A DNA stretch of 64,000 bases from Candidatus Stoquefichus sp. SB1 (GTDB taxonomy: Bacteria > Bacillota_I > Bacilli_A > Erysipelotrichales > Coprobacillaceae), in contig NZ_LN852694.1 in the NCBI RefSeq assembly GCF_001244545.1, positions 502,172 to 566,171 on the forward strand. Reading direction: 5' to 3'. Position numbers and translations under genes: made by a program. Below are positions 1-8,803 of the stretch, in pieces. The first letter of the stretch is position 1; the number at the start of each line of letters is the position of its first letter. A model generated the notes under the pieces. That model was given only the letters and a program-made list of their open reading frames with translations. It was not told the DNA's origin and ran no database searches.

Positions 1-2
1 AT

Positions 3-1694
3 GAAACAAAAAGACATATGGAGCGAAATACAATTCCGCCCATCAAAAGAATGCAAACTGTAACTTTCCAACATTACATTTTGAGTGATAAGGGCTTAAT
101 TGTTGATTTTGGTGAAATGATTTCTGGCTTTATCAATCTCACATTTCAAGCTGAAGCTCATCAACATGTTGTGTTGCAATACAGTGAGAATTTTCAAGAT
201 GGCCAGATGGATTATCATACATGTTTGGCTGGAAGTGTTGGTGAACGTATTCAAGATATGGTCATTCCTGGTGGAGCAGGAGCGCCAACTATGGGAATTC
301 AAAAAGATGAAATCATTGCTTGTCAAGGCGAAAATGTGTATACCAATACATTCACATATCATTCTTTTCGATATGTCCTTATCCAAGGGTTGAAAAAAGA
401 GGATATTCTCAGTTTGTCAGCAACTTATGTTCATACCGATTTACAGCAAATTGGAAAGATAAAGACAGACAATCCTATTTTCAATGAATTGTATGAAGCA
501 GCCATGCGTACAAAATTAAATAATGTTCATAGTACCTTTGAAGATTGTGCCCGTGAAAGACTGGGATATGGTGGTGATATGGTCGCTTTAGCAACTTCTC
601 ATCTCTATATCTTTGATTTAGAAGAATTCTATAAAAAAATTATTAAAGATTTTCGCTTTGAACAAACAGAAAATGGCGGTATTCCAGAAACTGCACCTTA
701 TATGGGAATCCAATCAAATGGGACTGGTGAAGGAGAAGGACCTATTTTATGGCAATTGGTTTATCCTTATTTAACCTATAAACACTACCAGTACTATGGT
801 GATCGAAGGGTCCTTGAAGAGGAATATCCTTATTTACAAAAACAAATGAAATATCTTTTGAACTATGATTTAGAGAAGTTAGTTCATTGTTGTTTGGGAG
901 ATCATGGAAGTCTGTTAATTGCTGGTCAATTTAGAAAACCAACACCAGATAAATTATTTTTAGGCTATTGTACAGTTTTACTTTTCTTGAAATATAACAT
1001 CATCATTGGTCGTATTCTTCATCAAGATATATCTCAATATCAAAAAAGATATGATGAGATTGAATCTAAGATTATTCATCAGTTTCAAAATGAAGATGGT
1101 ACATTTGGGGAAGGAAGCCAGACAGGATTTGCTTTTGCAATTGCGTTAAAACTCGCATCACCTGAACTTTTATGTCAGAAGTTTGTTCAAAAAATAGAGA
1201 GTGATCGAGGAATTTTTAATTCAGGGATTTTTGGAATGGCTTTGACATATGAAGTTTTGAATCGCTATGGTTATAATGAAGTTATCGAAAATTGGCTGTT
1301 ACAAGAGAGTGATGTTGGTTTTTTAGCAATGTTAAAAACAGGAAATAAAGCTTTGGCAGAATTATTTGTTGGAGAACAGCTGTCATTAAATCATGCGATG
1401 TTTGCAAGTTATCAACAGTGGTATTACCAAGGGTTGGCAGGAATTCAAATTGATGAAGAAGCAGTCGGTTTTCATAAAATCAGACTTTCACCTTATTTTT
1501 CAAAAAAGGTTCAGCATGTTGAATGTTCGATTCAAACCAAACAGGGAATGATCCAGTCATCATGGCAAAGAAAAAATCATGAAATCATTTGGACAATAAA
1601 TGTGCCTGAGCATATCCAATATGAAATTATACTTCATCAGGATTATCAAAAAGTTGGTAATGATAATCAAGTGATGATTTATATACAGGAATAA
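3..1694 (+). CDS. alpha-L-rhamnosidase, GH78 (5' end outside window)
   Basis: Glycoside hydrolase that releases terminal L-rhamnose from glycans or plant glycosides. The reading frame is open to the window edge and GH78 enzymes are usually much longer than these ~560 residues, so the N-terminus is probably cut off; the first in-frame ATG is at 18. The start of the visible protein looks like the beta-sandwich that precedes the catalytic barrel. The motif DCARERLGYGGD, about residue 175, corresponds to the conserved GH78 acid-containing motif of the (alpha/alpha)6 barrel. The end resembles the C-terminal beta domain. No signal peptide can be judged. An AraC regulator follows 30 bp downstream, and rhamnose catabolic genes lie 4.5 kb further on, so it should feed that pathway. 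Family assignment is firm; substrate is inferred. Confidence 0.85.
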   Translation, partial: ETKRHMERNTIPPIKRMQTVTFQHYILSDKGLIVDFGEMISGFINLTFQAEAHQHVVLQYSENFQDGQMDYHTCLAGSVGERIQDMVIPGGAGAPTMGIQKDEIIACQGENVYTNTFTYHSFRYVLIQGLKKEDILSLSATYVHTDLQQIGKIKTDNPIFNELYEAAMRTKLNNVHSTFEDCARERLGYGGDMVALATSHLYIFDLEEFYKKIIKDFRFEQTENGGIPETAPYMGIQSNGTGEGEGPILWQLVYPYLTYKHYQYYGDRRVLEEEYPYLQKQMKYLLNYDLEKLVHCCLGDHGSLLIAGQFRKPTPDKLFLGYCTVLLFLKYNIIIGRILHQDISQYQKRYDEIESKIIHQFQNEDGTFGEGSQTGFAFAIALKLASPELLCQKFVQKIESDRGIFNSGIFGMALTYEVLNRYGYNEVIENWLLQESDVGFLAMLKTGNKALAELFVGEQLSLNHAMFASYQQWYYQGLAGIQIDEEAVGFHKIRLSPYFSKKVQHVECSIQTKQGMIQSSWQRKNHEIIWTINVPEHIQYEIILHQDYQKVGNDNQVMIYIQE

Positions 1695-1724
1695 TTTTTA
1701 ATTTTATTTTAATGGAGGAGCAAG

Positions 1725-2696
1725 ATGATACCTATTCATATCCTTGAACAATTGGTATGTTTTACCCAGGAAGAAATGGATTCTTTGCAGGGTATAGATA
1801 ATATTGATAAAAGTATCTTTTCTGATGAGACTTCTCATGTTATTGATTATCATCAGCTTTTAAAAAAAGATCAAATGTTTTCTGTGAGGAAGCATGCTAG
1901 ATTTTGTCAATATCCAACTCATCGTCATAATTATATTGAATTGATGTATGTTTATAGTGGCCAGATGACACACCATATCAATCAACAAGACATAACAATA
2001 AGAACTGGGGAACTTCTTTTATTAAATCAAAATATTGAACATGCAATAGATTATTGTGATGAAAATGATATCATTTTTAACTTTATTATCAGACCAGAAT
2101 TTTTATCCTTTTTATCAACAATGATTGAAAATGAAAATGTTGTTTCAAGGTTTATTTTTGATGCTTTATATTCGTATGATAATGACGGAGAATACCTTGT
2201 TTTTAAGGTTCAAGATCATCAAAAAGTTAAAGATGCTATTGAATCAATTATTATGAATCTTTATGAACCTCAACTTTATAATGACATTGAACTTAAACTT
2301 TTGGTTGGACTCCTTTTAACTGAATTGATGAATCATCCTGAGAAGATAGAAAGTTATACTGGTGATAGTTATGAAAAAATATTAAGCAGCACAATCTTGA
2401 AATATATAGTGACAAATTATCAAACAGGAAGTCTTTATGATTTATCGCAAAAGATTCATCAACCTAATTATAAAATCTGTAAAGTCATAAAAAATCAAAC
2501 AGGTCAAACATTTACCAAACTTTTACAGCAAGAGAAATTAAAAGTAGCAGAAAAGTTATTAAAGACTACGCAATTATCTATGGAAGAAGTAATTCAAGAA
2601 GTTGGGTATGAAAATATATCTTATTTTTATAGATTGTTTAAAAAGAAATATAAAATGACTCCTTTAATGTATAGAGAAAAATCTAGAGAAATTTAG
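1725..2696 (+). CDS. AraC-family transcriptional regulator
   Basis: A 323-residue regulator with an N-terminal cupin-like sugar-sensing region (HRHNYIELMYVYSG, about residues 66-80) and a C-terminal double helix-turn-helix of AraC/XylS type (about residues 220-320, ending in the typical VGYENISYFYRLFKKKYKMTP). The ATG follows a good GGAGG ribosome site. It sits directly after the GH78 gene and upstream of rhaBAD, so control of rhamnoside uptake or breakdown is the simplest guess; the inducer is not shown by the sequence. Known rhamnose regulators RhaR and RhaS are of this family, but they are not specific enough relatives to justify that symbol here. Confidence 0.85.
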   Translation: MIPIHILEQLVCFTQEEMDSLQGIDNIDKSIFSDETSHVIDYHQLLKKDQMFSVRKHARFCQYPTHRHNYIELMYVYSGQMTHHINQQDITIRTGELLLLNQNIEHAIDYCDENDIIFNFIIRPEFLSFLSTMIENENVVSRFIFDALYSYDNDGEYLVFKVQDHQKVKDAIESIIMNLYEPQLYNDIELKLLVGLLLTELMNHPEKIESYTGDSYEKILSSTILKYIVTNYQTGSLYDLSQKIHQPNYKICKVIKNQTGQTFTKLLQQEKLKVAEKLLKTTQLSMEEVIQEVGYENISYFYRLFKKKYKMTPLMYREKSREI

Positions 2697-2711
2697 ATTT
2701 TTTTCTTTTAT

Positions 2712-2754
2712 AAAAGAAAAATGAAAATTTTTTGCGTATATATATAGTAGGAGG
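2712..2754 (+). promoter_or_regulatory. shared A-rich/TATATATA promoter-SD block, copy 1
   Basis: A 43-base block: A-rich stretch, then GCGTATATATATAGTAGGAGG. It aligns without gaps with 14971-15013, and its last 22 bases nearly match 39086-39107. The TATATATA core could be a -10 element with transcription starting just before the AGGAGG ribosome site. In this copy the first ATG downstream (2767) opens only an 11-codon frame, and the Rpn gene starts about 100 bases later with its own ribosome site. Confidence 0.5.
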
Positions 2755-2854
2755 AATAATTAAATAATGTGCTTATTGCAAATATATAAACGTTTATGCT
2801 AAAATATATCTGAAAATCATCGCTTTATCTCAACTATAAAAAGGAGGTATATCG

Positions 2855-3853
2855 ATGCATAGAACGAAAAAAAAGAAGAAAATGAAACGTCAGGATGCTT
2901 TATTAAAAGTTTACTTTCATGATCCTTATAGATTTGCAGATTTTATTAATGTTATTCTTTTTAATGGGCAAGAAATATTGGAACCTACGATGCTTGAGGA
3001 TTATGACAGTGATACATCAACATATGTTGAAACCCATCAGATAGGTGTCATAGGTATTAATCGAAATCGTGATATTATTAAAAAAGTCAATATTGATGGA
3101 AAAATGGGTTTAATCGCTATTGAAAATCAGAGTCATGTAGATCGAAGAATGTTATATCGTATTAGAGAGTATGACAGTTATACTTGTTTAAATCAATATT
3201 ATTATCAACAGTCTCAATCTAAGTCAAGAAAAAAATTATTACATATTATGACTTTAGTGCTTTATTTTGGATCAAAGCCATGGAAAGGAGCCAGGACATT
3301 TAATGAGTTAGCCTTACAGCCACCATCATCACTGGAGTCATTTATGAATTATCCTATGGTTCCTATTGTTTGTGTAACAGATTTAGATTATCACATGTTT
3401 CATCATTATGATAATCTCAATTTGATACGAGGATTACAGATTATTTATCGGTTTAACGGAAATATAGAAATGTTAAAGGGAATGATTGTCAGTAAAATTG
3501 TTGCCAGTTTATTAGCATTATTTTCGGATGATGAGGAATTATTTGAAATGATACAAATTCAATCACAGGAGGAAATCAATATGTGTGAGTCAATCAGAAA
3601 GTTTAAGGAAGACAACATTCGTCAAGGAAAAATAGAGGGACGTATGGAAGGACGCATCGAAGGCCATATAGAAGGACGCATCGAAGGTCAAGTAGAGTTG
3701 CTCATTGAAATACTTCAATATAAATTGAAGTATTTATCACAAGAAACAATATTCAAATTGCAAAACAGTAGTGAACAACAGCTAAAAGAGTTATCAAAAC
3801 ATATTTTTGAGATTCAAGATGAGAAAGAAGTTACACAAATACTTGTAAGTTAA
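2855..3853 (+). CDS. Rpn family PD-(D/E)XK nuclease ('transposase'-type)
   Basis: A 332-residue protein of the Rpn/PD-(D/E)XK nuclease family, often annotated as recombination-promoting nuclease or nuclease-family transposase. The nuclease core is in the N-terminal half; GLIAIENQSHVD (about residue 92) carries the E-x-Q catalytic signature. The C-terminus has a run of EGR/EGQ repeats (about residues 257-275) leading into a short helical tail. The ATG at 2855 follows AAGGAGG. An internal AGGAGG (3567-3572) stands 8 bases before in-frame ATG 3581, so a C-terminal fragment of 90 residues may also be made. In E. coli, related rpn genes encode such intragenic small antitoxins. The 3' part is duplicated just downstream. 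Function (genome rearrangement or phage defence) is inferred from the family. Confidence 0.8.
   Translation: MHRTKKKKKMKRQDALLKVYFHDPYRFADFINVILFNGQEILEPTMLEDYDSDTSTYVETHQIGVIGINRNRDIIKKVNIDGKMGLIAIENQSHVDRRMLYRIREYDSYTCLNQYYYQQSQSKSRKKLLHIMTLVLYFGSKPWKGARTFNELALQPPSSLESFMNYPMVPIVCVTDLDYHMFHHYDNLNLIRGLQIIYRFNGNIEMLKGMIVSKIVASLLALFSDDEELFEMIQIQSQEEINMCESIRKFKEDNIRQGKIEGRMEGRIEGHIEGRIEGQVELLIEILQYKLKYLSQETIFKLQNSSEQQLKELSKHIFEIQDEKEVTQILVS
3581..3853 (+). CDS. possible intragenic small protein from the Rpn 3' end
   Basis: Same frame as the full-length Rpn gene, beginning at Met243. An ideal AGGAGG lies 8 bases upstream, better than chance inside a coding region. The product would be 90 residues: a charged helix, the EGR repeats, and the C-terminal helical tail. 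In enterobacterial Rpn systems the C-terminal part translated from an internal start acts as antitoxin to the full nuclease; here that role is inferred from layout and from the fact that the duplicated copy downstream starts at exactly the same Met. Confidence 0.45.
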   Translation: MCESIRKFKEDNIRQGKIEGRMEGRIEGHIEGRIEGQVELLIEILQYKLKYLSQETIFKLQNSSEQQLKELSKHIFEIQDEKEVTQILVS

Positions 3854-3922
3854 CCAAATAGAGATTTTTGTGATGAGAAATGATTAAAAAATATTGAAAT
3901 TCAATTACTAGGAGAAATCAGT

Positions 3923-4174
3923 ATGTGTGAATCAATCAGAAAGTTTAAAGAAGACAATATTCGTCAAGGAAAAATAGAGGGACGTATGGAAGGACGTATT
4001 GAAGGTCAAGTAGAGTTATTCATTGAAATACTTCAATATAAATTGAAGTATTTATCACAAGAGACAATATTTAAATTACAAAGCATTAATGAGCAACAGT
4101 TAAAAGAATTATTAAAACATATTTTTGAAATACAAAATGAAAAAGAGCTCGTAAACGTACTTGTGAGCTTATAA
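3923..4174 (+). CDS. free-standing duplicate of the Rpn C-terminal fragment
   Basis: An 83-residue ORF nearly identical to the C-terminal 90 residues of the preceding Rpn gene, lacking eight residues of the EGR repeat. Homology starts upstream of the ATG and includes the ribosome site (AGGAGA, 7 bases before ATG 3923), so the copy carries its own translation signals. Many differences from the parent copy are silent or conservative, which suggests that the protein has been maintained. It contains no nuclease core. It could be a stand-alone antitoxin/modulator of the Rpn nuclease, or simply the remains of a tandem duplication or of a second, deleted Rpn gene. Confidence 0.6.
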   Translation: MCESIRKFKEDNIRQGKIEGRMEGRIEGQVELFIEILQYKLKYLSQETIFKLQSINEQQLKELLKHIFEIQNEKELVNVLVSL

Positions 4175-4204
4175 AAAAATAAATATGTTATTAGTGATTC
4201 TATA

Positions 4205-4232
4205 TTGACATTAAAGATGATTTTGATATAAT
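4205..4232 (+). promoter_or_regulatory. promoter for the MATE riboswitch transcript
   Basis: TTGACA at 4205-4210 and TATAAT at 4227-4232 with a 16-base spacer, a near-consensus vegetative promoter. The start of transcription would fall near 4239, at the 5' edge of the structured leader. Confidence 0.7.
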
Positions 4233-4238
4233 AATTTT

Positions 4239-4325
4239 TGCTCGGAGGGCAAGTCATTCAATAAGAAATGATAAGCTGGACAAGGCGACAGATTGGAATA
4301 TCTGTTTCTTGTTCGGCTTTTTTTG
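4239..4325 (+). ncRNA. guanidine-IV (mepA)-like riboswitch with attenuator
   Basis: The leader of the MATE gene. A small GC/GC-closed hairpin with loop containing CGGAGG (4238-4252) and a second hairpin TCATT/AATGA (4254-4271) come first. The segment AAGCTGGACAAG (4273-4284) then pairs fully with CTTGTTCGGCTT (4308-4319), forming a terminator with a run of seven T. The terminator's left arm overlaps the segment next to the two hairpins, as expected for an ON switch. Association with a MATE exporter and this sequence style match the mepA motif, known as guanidine-IV. I recalled the motif from memory, so the ligand is tentative; attenuation is directly visible. Confidence 0.6.
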
Positions 4326-4342
4326 TGAAGGAGGAAGAGAAT

Positions 4343-5686
4343 ATGAATTTTACAAGTGGCAAGATTCGTTCACTTTATTTTAAGTATTTGACTGCAGCCT
4401 TTGGAAGTGCTTTAATGACTTCTGTTTATTCTATTGTAGATATGGCTATGGTGGGACAATATCAAGGACCAGAGGGAACTGCTGCTTTAGCTGTTGTTGC
4501 ACCAATATGGAATATTATATATAGCTTAGGGCTTCTTATGGGGATTGGCGGTTCTGTTATTTTAAGTACACTTAAAGGAAAAGCAGATAAAAAATTAGAG
4601 AATGAAAATGAATATTTTACTGTTGCAGTTATGGGTTCTCTTTTTCTGGCTGCTATCATGTGGATTGTAATTGTCTTTTTTGATAGAGAGTTATTGATGT
4701 TTTTTGGAGCCCAAGGTCAACTTTTATCGCTAGCAGAAACTTATCTTATTCCGATTAAGTTTGTCATTCCAAGTTTTTTATTTGTTCAGATGTTAGCTGC
4801 CTTTTTACGAAATGATAAAAATCCAACATTAGCAACAATTGGTGTTCTATCTGGTGGAATATTTAATATGATTGGTGATTACATTTTTATATTTGTGTTT
4901 GATATGGGTATTTATGGTGGTGGTTTAGCCACTGCAATGGGTTCAGTGATTTCTTGTCTTGTCATGTTAACACATTTTTTATCAACTCGAAATTCATTGT
5001 CTTTGATGAAACCAACCAAGATATTTTATCAGTTCAATAGAGTTGTAATTACAGGCTTTTCAACATTCTTTATTGATATTGCAATGGGAATTTTAACGAT
5101 TTTATTTAATCGTCAGATAATGAAATATTTAGGAACAAATGCACTATCAGTCTATGGAATTATTGTCAATGTGAGTACTTTTGTGCAGTGTTGTGCTTAT
5201 AGTGTTGGACAAGCATCACAACCGATTATATCTGTTAACTATGGAGCCAAATTAGGTCATCGTATTAAAGAAACATTAAAATATGCACTTTATTCAGTTA
5301 TGTTTTTTAGTCTCTTTTGGACATTATTATCATTGTTAGTACCGAATATATATATTTATATTTTTATGCATCCAACAAAAGAAATTTTAAAGATAGCACC
5401 AACTATTATTAGATGCTATGCCTTATCTTTTCTCTTGTTGCCATTCAATATCTTTTCTACTTATTATTTTCAAGCTTTATTAAAACCAAAATCTTCATTC
5501 ATTGTTTCTGTATCAAGAGGGATGATTATCAGTGGCATACTGATTTATATGTTACCACTTATTCAAGCAAATTATCTCTGGTTAACAATGCCAATAACAG
5601 AATTCATTGTTGCTATTTATGCGATTATGCTAATGATTCGTTATACTCGTCAATTACCAAATGGTCATGAAACAATAGATGTATAG
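4343..5686 (+). CDS. MATE family efflux transporter
   Basis: A 447-residue, 12-helix multidrug/toxin exporter of the MATE family, expected to work by Na+ or H+ antiport. The N-terminal part shows the family's Y-S-I-V-D-M-A-M-V-G-Q segment in helix 1, and the two halves are visible as repeated blocks of membrane segments. The start at 4343 has AAGGAGG 8-9 bases upstream and begins MNFTSGKIRSL, better than the longer frame that would start inside the terminator. It is a single gene behind the attenuator, so it probably exports the compound sensed by that leader; guanidine is the leading guess. Confidence 0.88.
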   Translation: MNFTSGKIRSLYFKYLTAAFGSALMTSVYSIVDMAMVGQYQGPEGTAALAVVAPIWNIIYSLGLLMGIGGSVILSTLKGKADKKLENENEYFTVAVMGSLFLAAIMWIVIVFFDRELLMFFGAQGQLLSLAETYLIPIKFVIPSFLFVQMLAAFLRNDKNPTLATIGVLSGGIFNMIGDYIFIFVFDMGIYGGGLATAMGSVISCLVMLTHFLSTRNSLSLMKPTKIFYQFNRVVITGFSTFFIDIAMGILTILFNRQIMKYLGTNALSVYGIIVNVSTFVQCCAYSVGQASQPIISVNYGAKLGHRIKETLKYALYSVMFFSLFWTLLSLLVPNIYIYIFMHPTKEILKIAPTIIRCYALSFLLLPFNIFSTYYFQALLKPKSSFIVSVSRGMIISGILIYMLPLIQANYLWLTMPITEFIVAIYAIMLMIRYTRQLPNGHETIDV

Positions 5687-5689
5687 ATA

Positions 5690-6108
5690 AAAATATTTTA
5701 TTGTAGTTGGTGTCTTTGTTTGTATTCTTTAAAGAATCAATAATCAGTATGATGAAACTCTTTATTGATTTTACAAAAGGACTTTCTATGTTCAAGAAGA
5801 AAGAATATTATAGCAGATATACAACCAAGAACAATAATGAATGTATTCGTACAGATCGTAACTGCATAAGACTTTCTATGGTTGGTTGTGTTGAAATTAA
5901 GTTCTATCAGTCTATAGAAGGTCATTTTCAAAGAGTTAATGTGATTGAGTGTAGAGATGCAAGATACTCTTTTTCTATATGTATTTTATGTGTTCTAGTA
6001 GAAATATTGGAATACATCTAAAGCATAGGAATAGATTTAGAAATCAGTGAACTGATGATGGTAAAAAAGGTGAAGATTAAATTGAGTGCAAAATAGGACA
6101 ATAGAGAA
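5690..6108. other. gene-poor stretch between MATE and rhaB
   Basis: About 420 bases without a convincing gene. A 104-codon plus frame (5707-6021) and a 64-codon minus frame overlap, but neither has a good ribosome site or a recognisable family. The sequence may be the worn-out remnant of a former gene. Confidence 0.4.
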
Positions 6109-6144
6109 AACAACTCAGGACATTAAAACTTGGGTTGTTTTTTT
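6109..6144 (+). terminator. rho-independent terminator before rhaB
   Basis: AACAACTCAGG pairs with CTTGGGTTGTT over 11 bp (two G-T), followed by a run of T. It isolates rhaB from upstream transcription; it could also act as an attenuator if a rha promoter lies upstream of it. Confidence 0.8.
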
Positions 6145-6176
6145 GTATGATTGAATTGTAGAAAAGAGGTGGCAAG

Positions 6177-7589
6177 ATGAAATATTATTTAGCAATTGAT
6201 ATTGGTGCATCTAGTGGTAGACATATTTTATGTTCAATCCAAAATAATCAAATATGTTTAGAAGAAATCTATCGATTTCAAAATTATGTTGAACTGAAAA
6301 ATAATCATTACTATTGGAATATAGATTATTTATTGAAAGAAGTTGTAGCAGGTATTAAAGAATGTGTGAAACAAGATAAGATACCTGTGACATTAGGAAT
6401 TGATACATGGGCAGTAGATTATGTATTACTAGATAACAATGGACAACGTATTGATGAAGTTTATGCTTATAGAGATCAACGAGTTGATGATTTCATTCAA
6501 CCGGATCAATTTCAGAAGTTGTATATGAAAACAGGGATTCAGTATCAAAAATTCAATACGATTTATCAATTGGCAAGTGATGATACGGTGAGAAAGACAA
6601 GAGCAGTTGATTTTTTAATGGTACCTGATTATTTGAATTATTTGTTGACAGGCAAAAAGGTGAATGAGTATACCAATATGTCAACAACTCAGCTTTTGGA
6701 TATTCAAACCGATACACTATCAAAGGAACTATTGGACTTTTGTCAAACTGATGAGAAGATTTTTCAAACAATGGTTATGCCTGGAACTTCACTTGGTTCA
6801 CTTTCCCTTGATATGCAAAAAATCATTGGAACTGATATAGAAGTGATTGTTCCTGCAACCCATGATACTGGCAGTGCTTATATGGCTGCAATTGAAGAAA
6901 ATAGCGTTATTTTAAGTTCGGGAACATGGTCATTACTAGGAATAGAAACAACAAAACCAATTGTGACATTAGAATCAATGAAAGCAAACTTTACAAATGA
7001 AGGAGGCTATCACCATCGCTATCGCTTTTTGAAAAATATTATGGGTTTATGGATTATTCAGGAAGTTTCAAGAAATTTTGGGCGTAAGTATAGTTTTGCA
7101 GAGTTAGTAGAGCTAGCAAGACAAGAACAATTTGAGGGGATTTTTGATGTCAATGATGAAAGATTTTTAAAACCAGCGAGTATGATTTTAGAAATTAAGC
7201 AATATTTTGAGGAAAGAAATGAAACACCACCACAAACAGCAGGAGAAATCGCATATTGTGTTTATCATTCATTGGCTCATTGTTATAAAAAAGCAATTGA
7301 GGAATTAGAAAGTATAACTCATCAAACTTATTCAACTATTAATATTATTGGTGGAGGGTGTCAAAATCAATTATTGAATGAAATGATTGCGAAAGTGACG
7401 AGAAAGAAGGTCATTGTTGGACCTATTGAAGCAACGGCATTGGGAAATATTTTGGCTCAGTTGATTCAACAAAAAGTTGTTAAAGATTTAAGAGCAGGTC
7501 GAGAGCTGATTAAAGAATCATTTGAAATGAAAGAATATAAAGGAGAATTATATGAATCAAAGATATCAAGAAGCAAAAACAATTTATAA
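6177..7589 (+). CDS. rhaB: rhamnulokinase
   Basis: ATP-dependent phosphorylation of L-rhamnulose to L-rhamnulose 1-phosphate in the cytoplasm. The 470-residue protein has the FGGY-kinase fold: N-terminal phosphate loop [11 protein letters not shown] (residues 4-14), [14 protein letters not shown] (about 76), [11 protein letters not shown] in the middle (about 226), and the C-terminal [14 protein letters not shown] (about 390). Assignment is supported by the next two genes, isomerase and aldolase. The 3' end overlaps rhaA by 38 bases, so the genes are co-transcribed and probably translationally coupled. The ATG is preceded by AGAGGTGG. Confidence 0.94.
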   Translation: MKYYLAIDIGASSGRHILCSIQNNQICLEEIYRFQNYVELKNNHYYWNIDYLLKEVVAGIKECVKQDKIPVTLGIDTWAVDYVLLDNNGQRIDEVYAYRDQRVDDFIQPDQFQKLYMKTGIQYQKFNTIYQLASDDTVRKTRAVDFLMVPDYLNYLLTGKKVNEYTNMSTTQLLDIQTDTLSKELLDFCQTDEKIFQTMVMPGTSLGSLSLDMQKIIGTDIEVIVPATHDTGSAYMAAIEENSVILSSGTWSLLGIETTKPIVTLESMKANFTNEGGYHHRYRFLKNIMGLWIIQEVSRNFGRKYSFAELVELARQEQFEGIFDVNDERFLKPASMILEIKQYFEERNETPPQTAGEIAYCVYHSLAHCYKKAIEELESITHQTYSTINIIGGGCQNQLLNEMIAKVTRKKVIVGPIEATALGNILAQLIQQKVVKDLRAGRELIKESFEMKEYKGELYESKISRSKNNL

Positions 7590-8799
7590 AAAATTAGGAG
7601 TCGATGTTGAAGAAGCACTGAAGAAGTTACAAACGTTTCCTATTTCTATGCATTGTTGGCAAGGTGACGATGTTGTCGGATTCGATGGGGCAGGAGCTTT
7701 ATCAGGAGGTATTCAGACAACTGGAAATTATCCAGGAAAAGCAAGAAATTATCAGGAGTTAATGAATGATATTGATGAAGTGTTAAAATTAGTTCCAGGA
7801 ACAAAGAGAATCAACTTACATGCTTCATATGCGATTTTTGAAGACGGTGAAAAGGTAGATAGAAATGCGATTGAACCACGTCATTTTAGCAAGTGGGTTG
7901 AATTTGCAAAAGCAAGGCATTTGGGATTGGATTTTAATCCAACACTTTTTTCTCATCCTTTGGCTGAAGGGTTAACACTTTCTTCACCTAATAAAGACAT
8001 CAGAGATTTTTGGATTCAACATTGTCAGGCATGTCTTCGTATTGGTGAATATTTTGCTGATGAGTTAGGAACACCATGCTTAATGAATATATGGATTCCT
8101 GATGGTTTAAAAGATATCCCAGGCGATCGATTGTTACCAAGAAAAAGATTTATGGAATCATTAGATCAAATTCTTTCTATTCATTATGATAAAGAAAAAG
8201 TTCTTGTCTGTTTAGAATCAAAAGTCTTTGGGATTGGAATGGAATCATATACAGTAGGGTCAAGTGAATTTACAATGAATTATGCTAAGACAAGAAATAT
8301 TTTACCATTAATGGATAATGGTCATTACCATCCAACGGAAGTTGTTTCAGATAAATTATCAGCAATGCTCTTGTTTTATGATAAAGTTGCATTGCATGTG
8401 ACAAGACCAGTACGCTGGGATAGTGACCATGTTGTCTTATTTGATGATGAAACAAAAGAAATTGCAAAGGAAATTGTCAGAAATGATGCGATGGAGAGAG
8501 TTTTAGTAGGTTTAGATTTCTTTGATGCAAGTATTAATCGTATTGCAGCTTGGTGTGTCGGTATGAGAAATATACAAAAAGCGATGCTATATGCTTTGCT
8601 TCAACCTCATGAGATGTTAAAGAACGCTCAAGATCAAGGTGATTTTACACAAATCATAGTTATCAATGAAGAATTGAAAACATATCCATTCAATGATATT
8701 TGGGATTATTATTGTGAAATCAATCAAGTTCCAGTCAGAGAAAGCTGGTATGATGAAGTTAAAAAATATGAAATAGAAGTCTTAACAAAGCGAGGATAA
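7552..8799 (+). CDS. rhaA: L-rhamnose isomerase
   Basis: Metal-dependent isomerase that converts L-rhamnose to L-rhamnulose. The 415-residue length is normal. The N-terminus shows [13 protein letters not shown] (about residues 33-45), typical of RhaA, and the TIM-barrel metal ligands lie in [10 protein letters not shown] (about 222) and [11 protein letters not shown] (about 253). The start follows AAAGGAG and lies inside the end of rhaB; four bases separate the stop from rhaD. Typical rhaB-rhaA-rhaD order. Confidence 0.95.
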   Translation: MNQRYQEAKTIYKKLGVDVEEALKKLQTFPISMHCWQGDDVVGFDGAGALSGGIQTTGNYPGKARNYQELMNDIDEVLKLVPGTKRINLHASYAIFEDGEKVDRNAIEPRHFSKWVEFAKARHLGLDFNPTLFSHPLAEGLTLSSPNKDIRDFWIQHCQACLRIGEYFADELGTPCLMNIWIPDGLKDIPGDRLLPRKRFMESLDQILSIHYDKEKVLVCLESKVFGIGMESYTVGSSEFTMNYAKTRNILPLMDNGHYHPTEVVSDKLSAMLLFYDKVALHVTRPVRWDSDHVVLFDDETKEIAKEIVRNDAMERVLVGLDFFDASINRIAAWCVGMRNIQKAMLYALLQPHEMLKNAQDQGDFTQIIVINEELKTYPFNDIWDYYCEINQVPVRESWYDEVKKYEIEVLTKRG

Positions 8800-8803
8800 T
8801 CAA

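Noticed and set aside
1-30. ATG at position 1 as a gene start
   Set aside because: It is in another frame from the GH78 gene; the GH78 frame is open to the window edge, so the true start lies outside.
2786-2797. ATAAACGTTTAT palindrome as catabolite (cre) or LacI-type operator
   Set aside because: Too short and off the cre consensus; no sugar operon directly downstream.
3630-3700. Short direct repeats in the Rpn gene (EGR/EGH/EGQ codons)
   Set aside because: Protein-level repeat within a reading frame, no spacers; not a CRISPR array.
5707-6021. 104-codon open frame after the MATE gene
   Set aside because: Weak start, overlapping minus frame of similar quality, composition unlike the real genes here.
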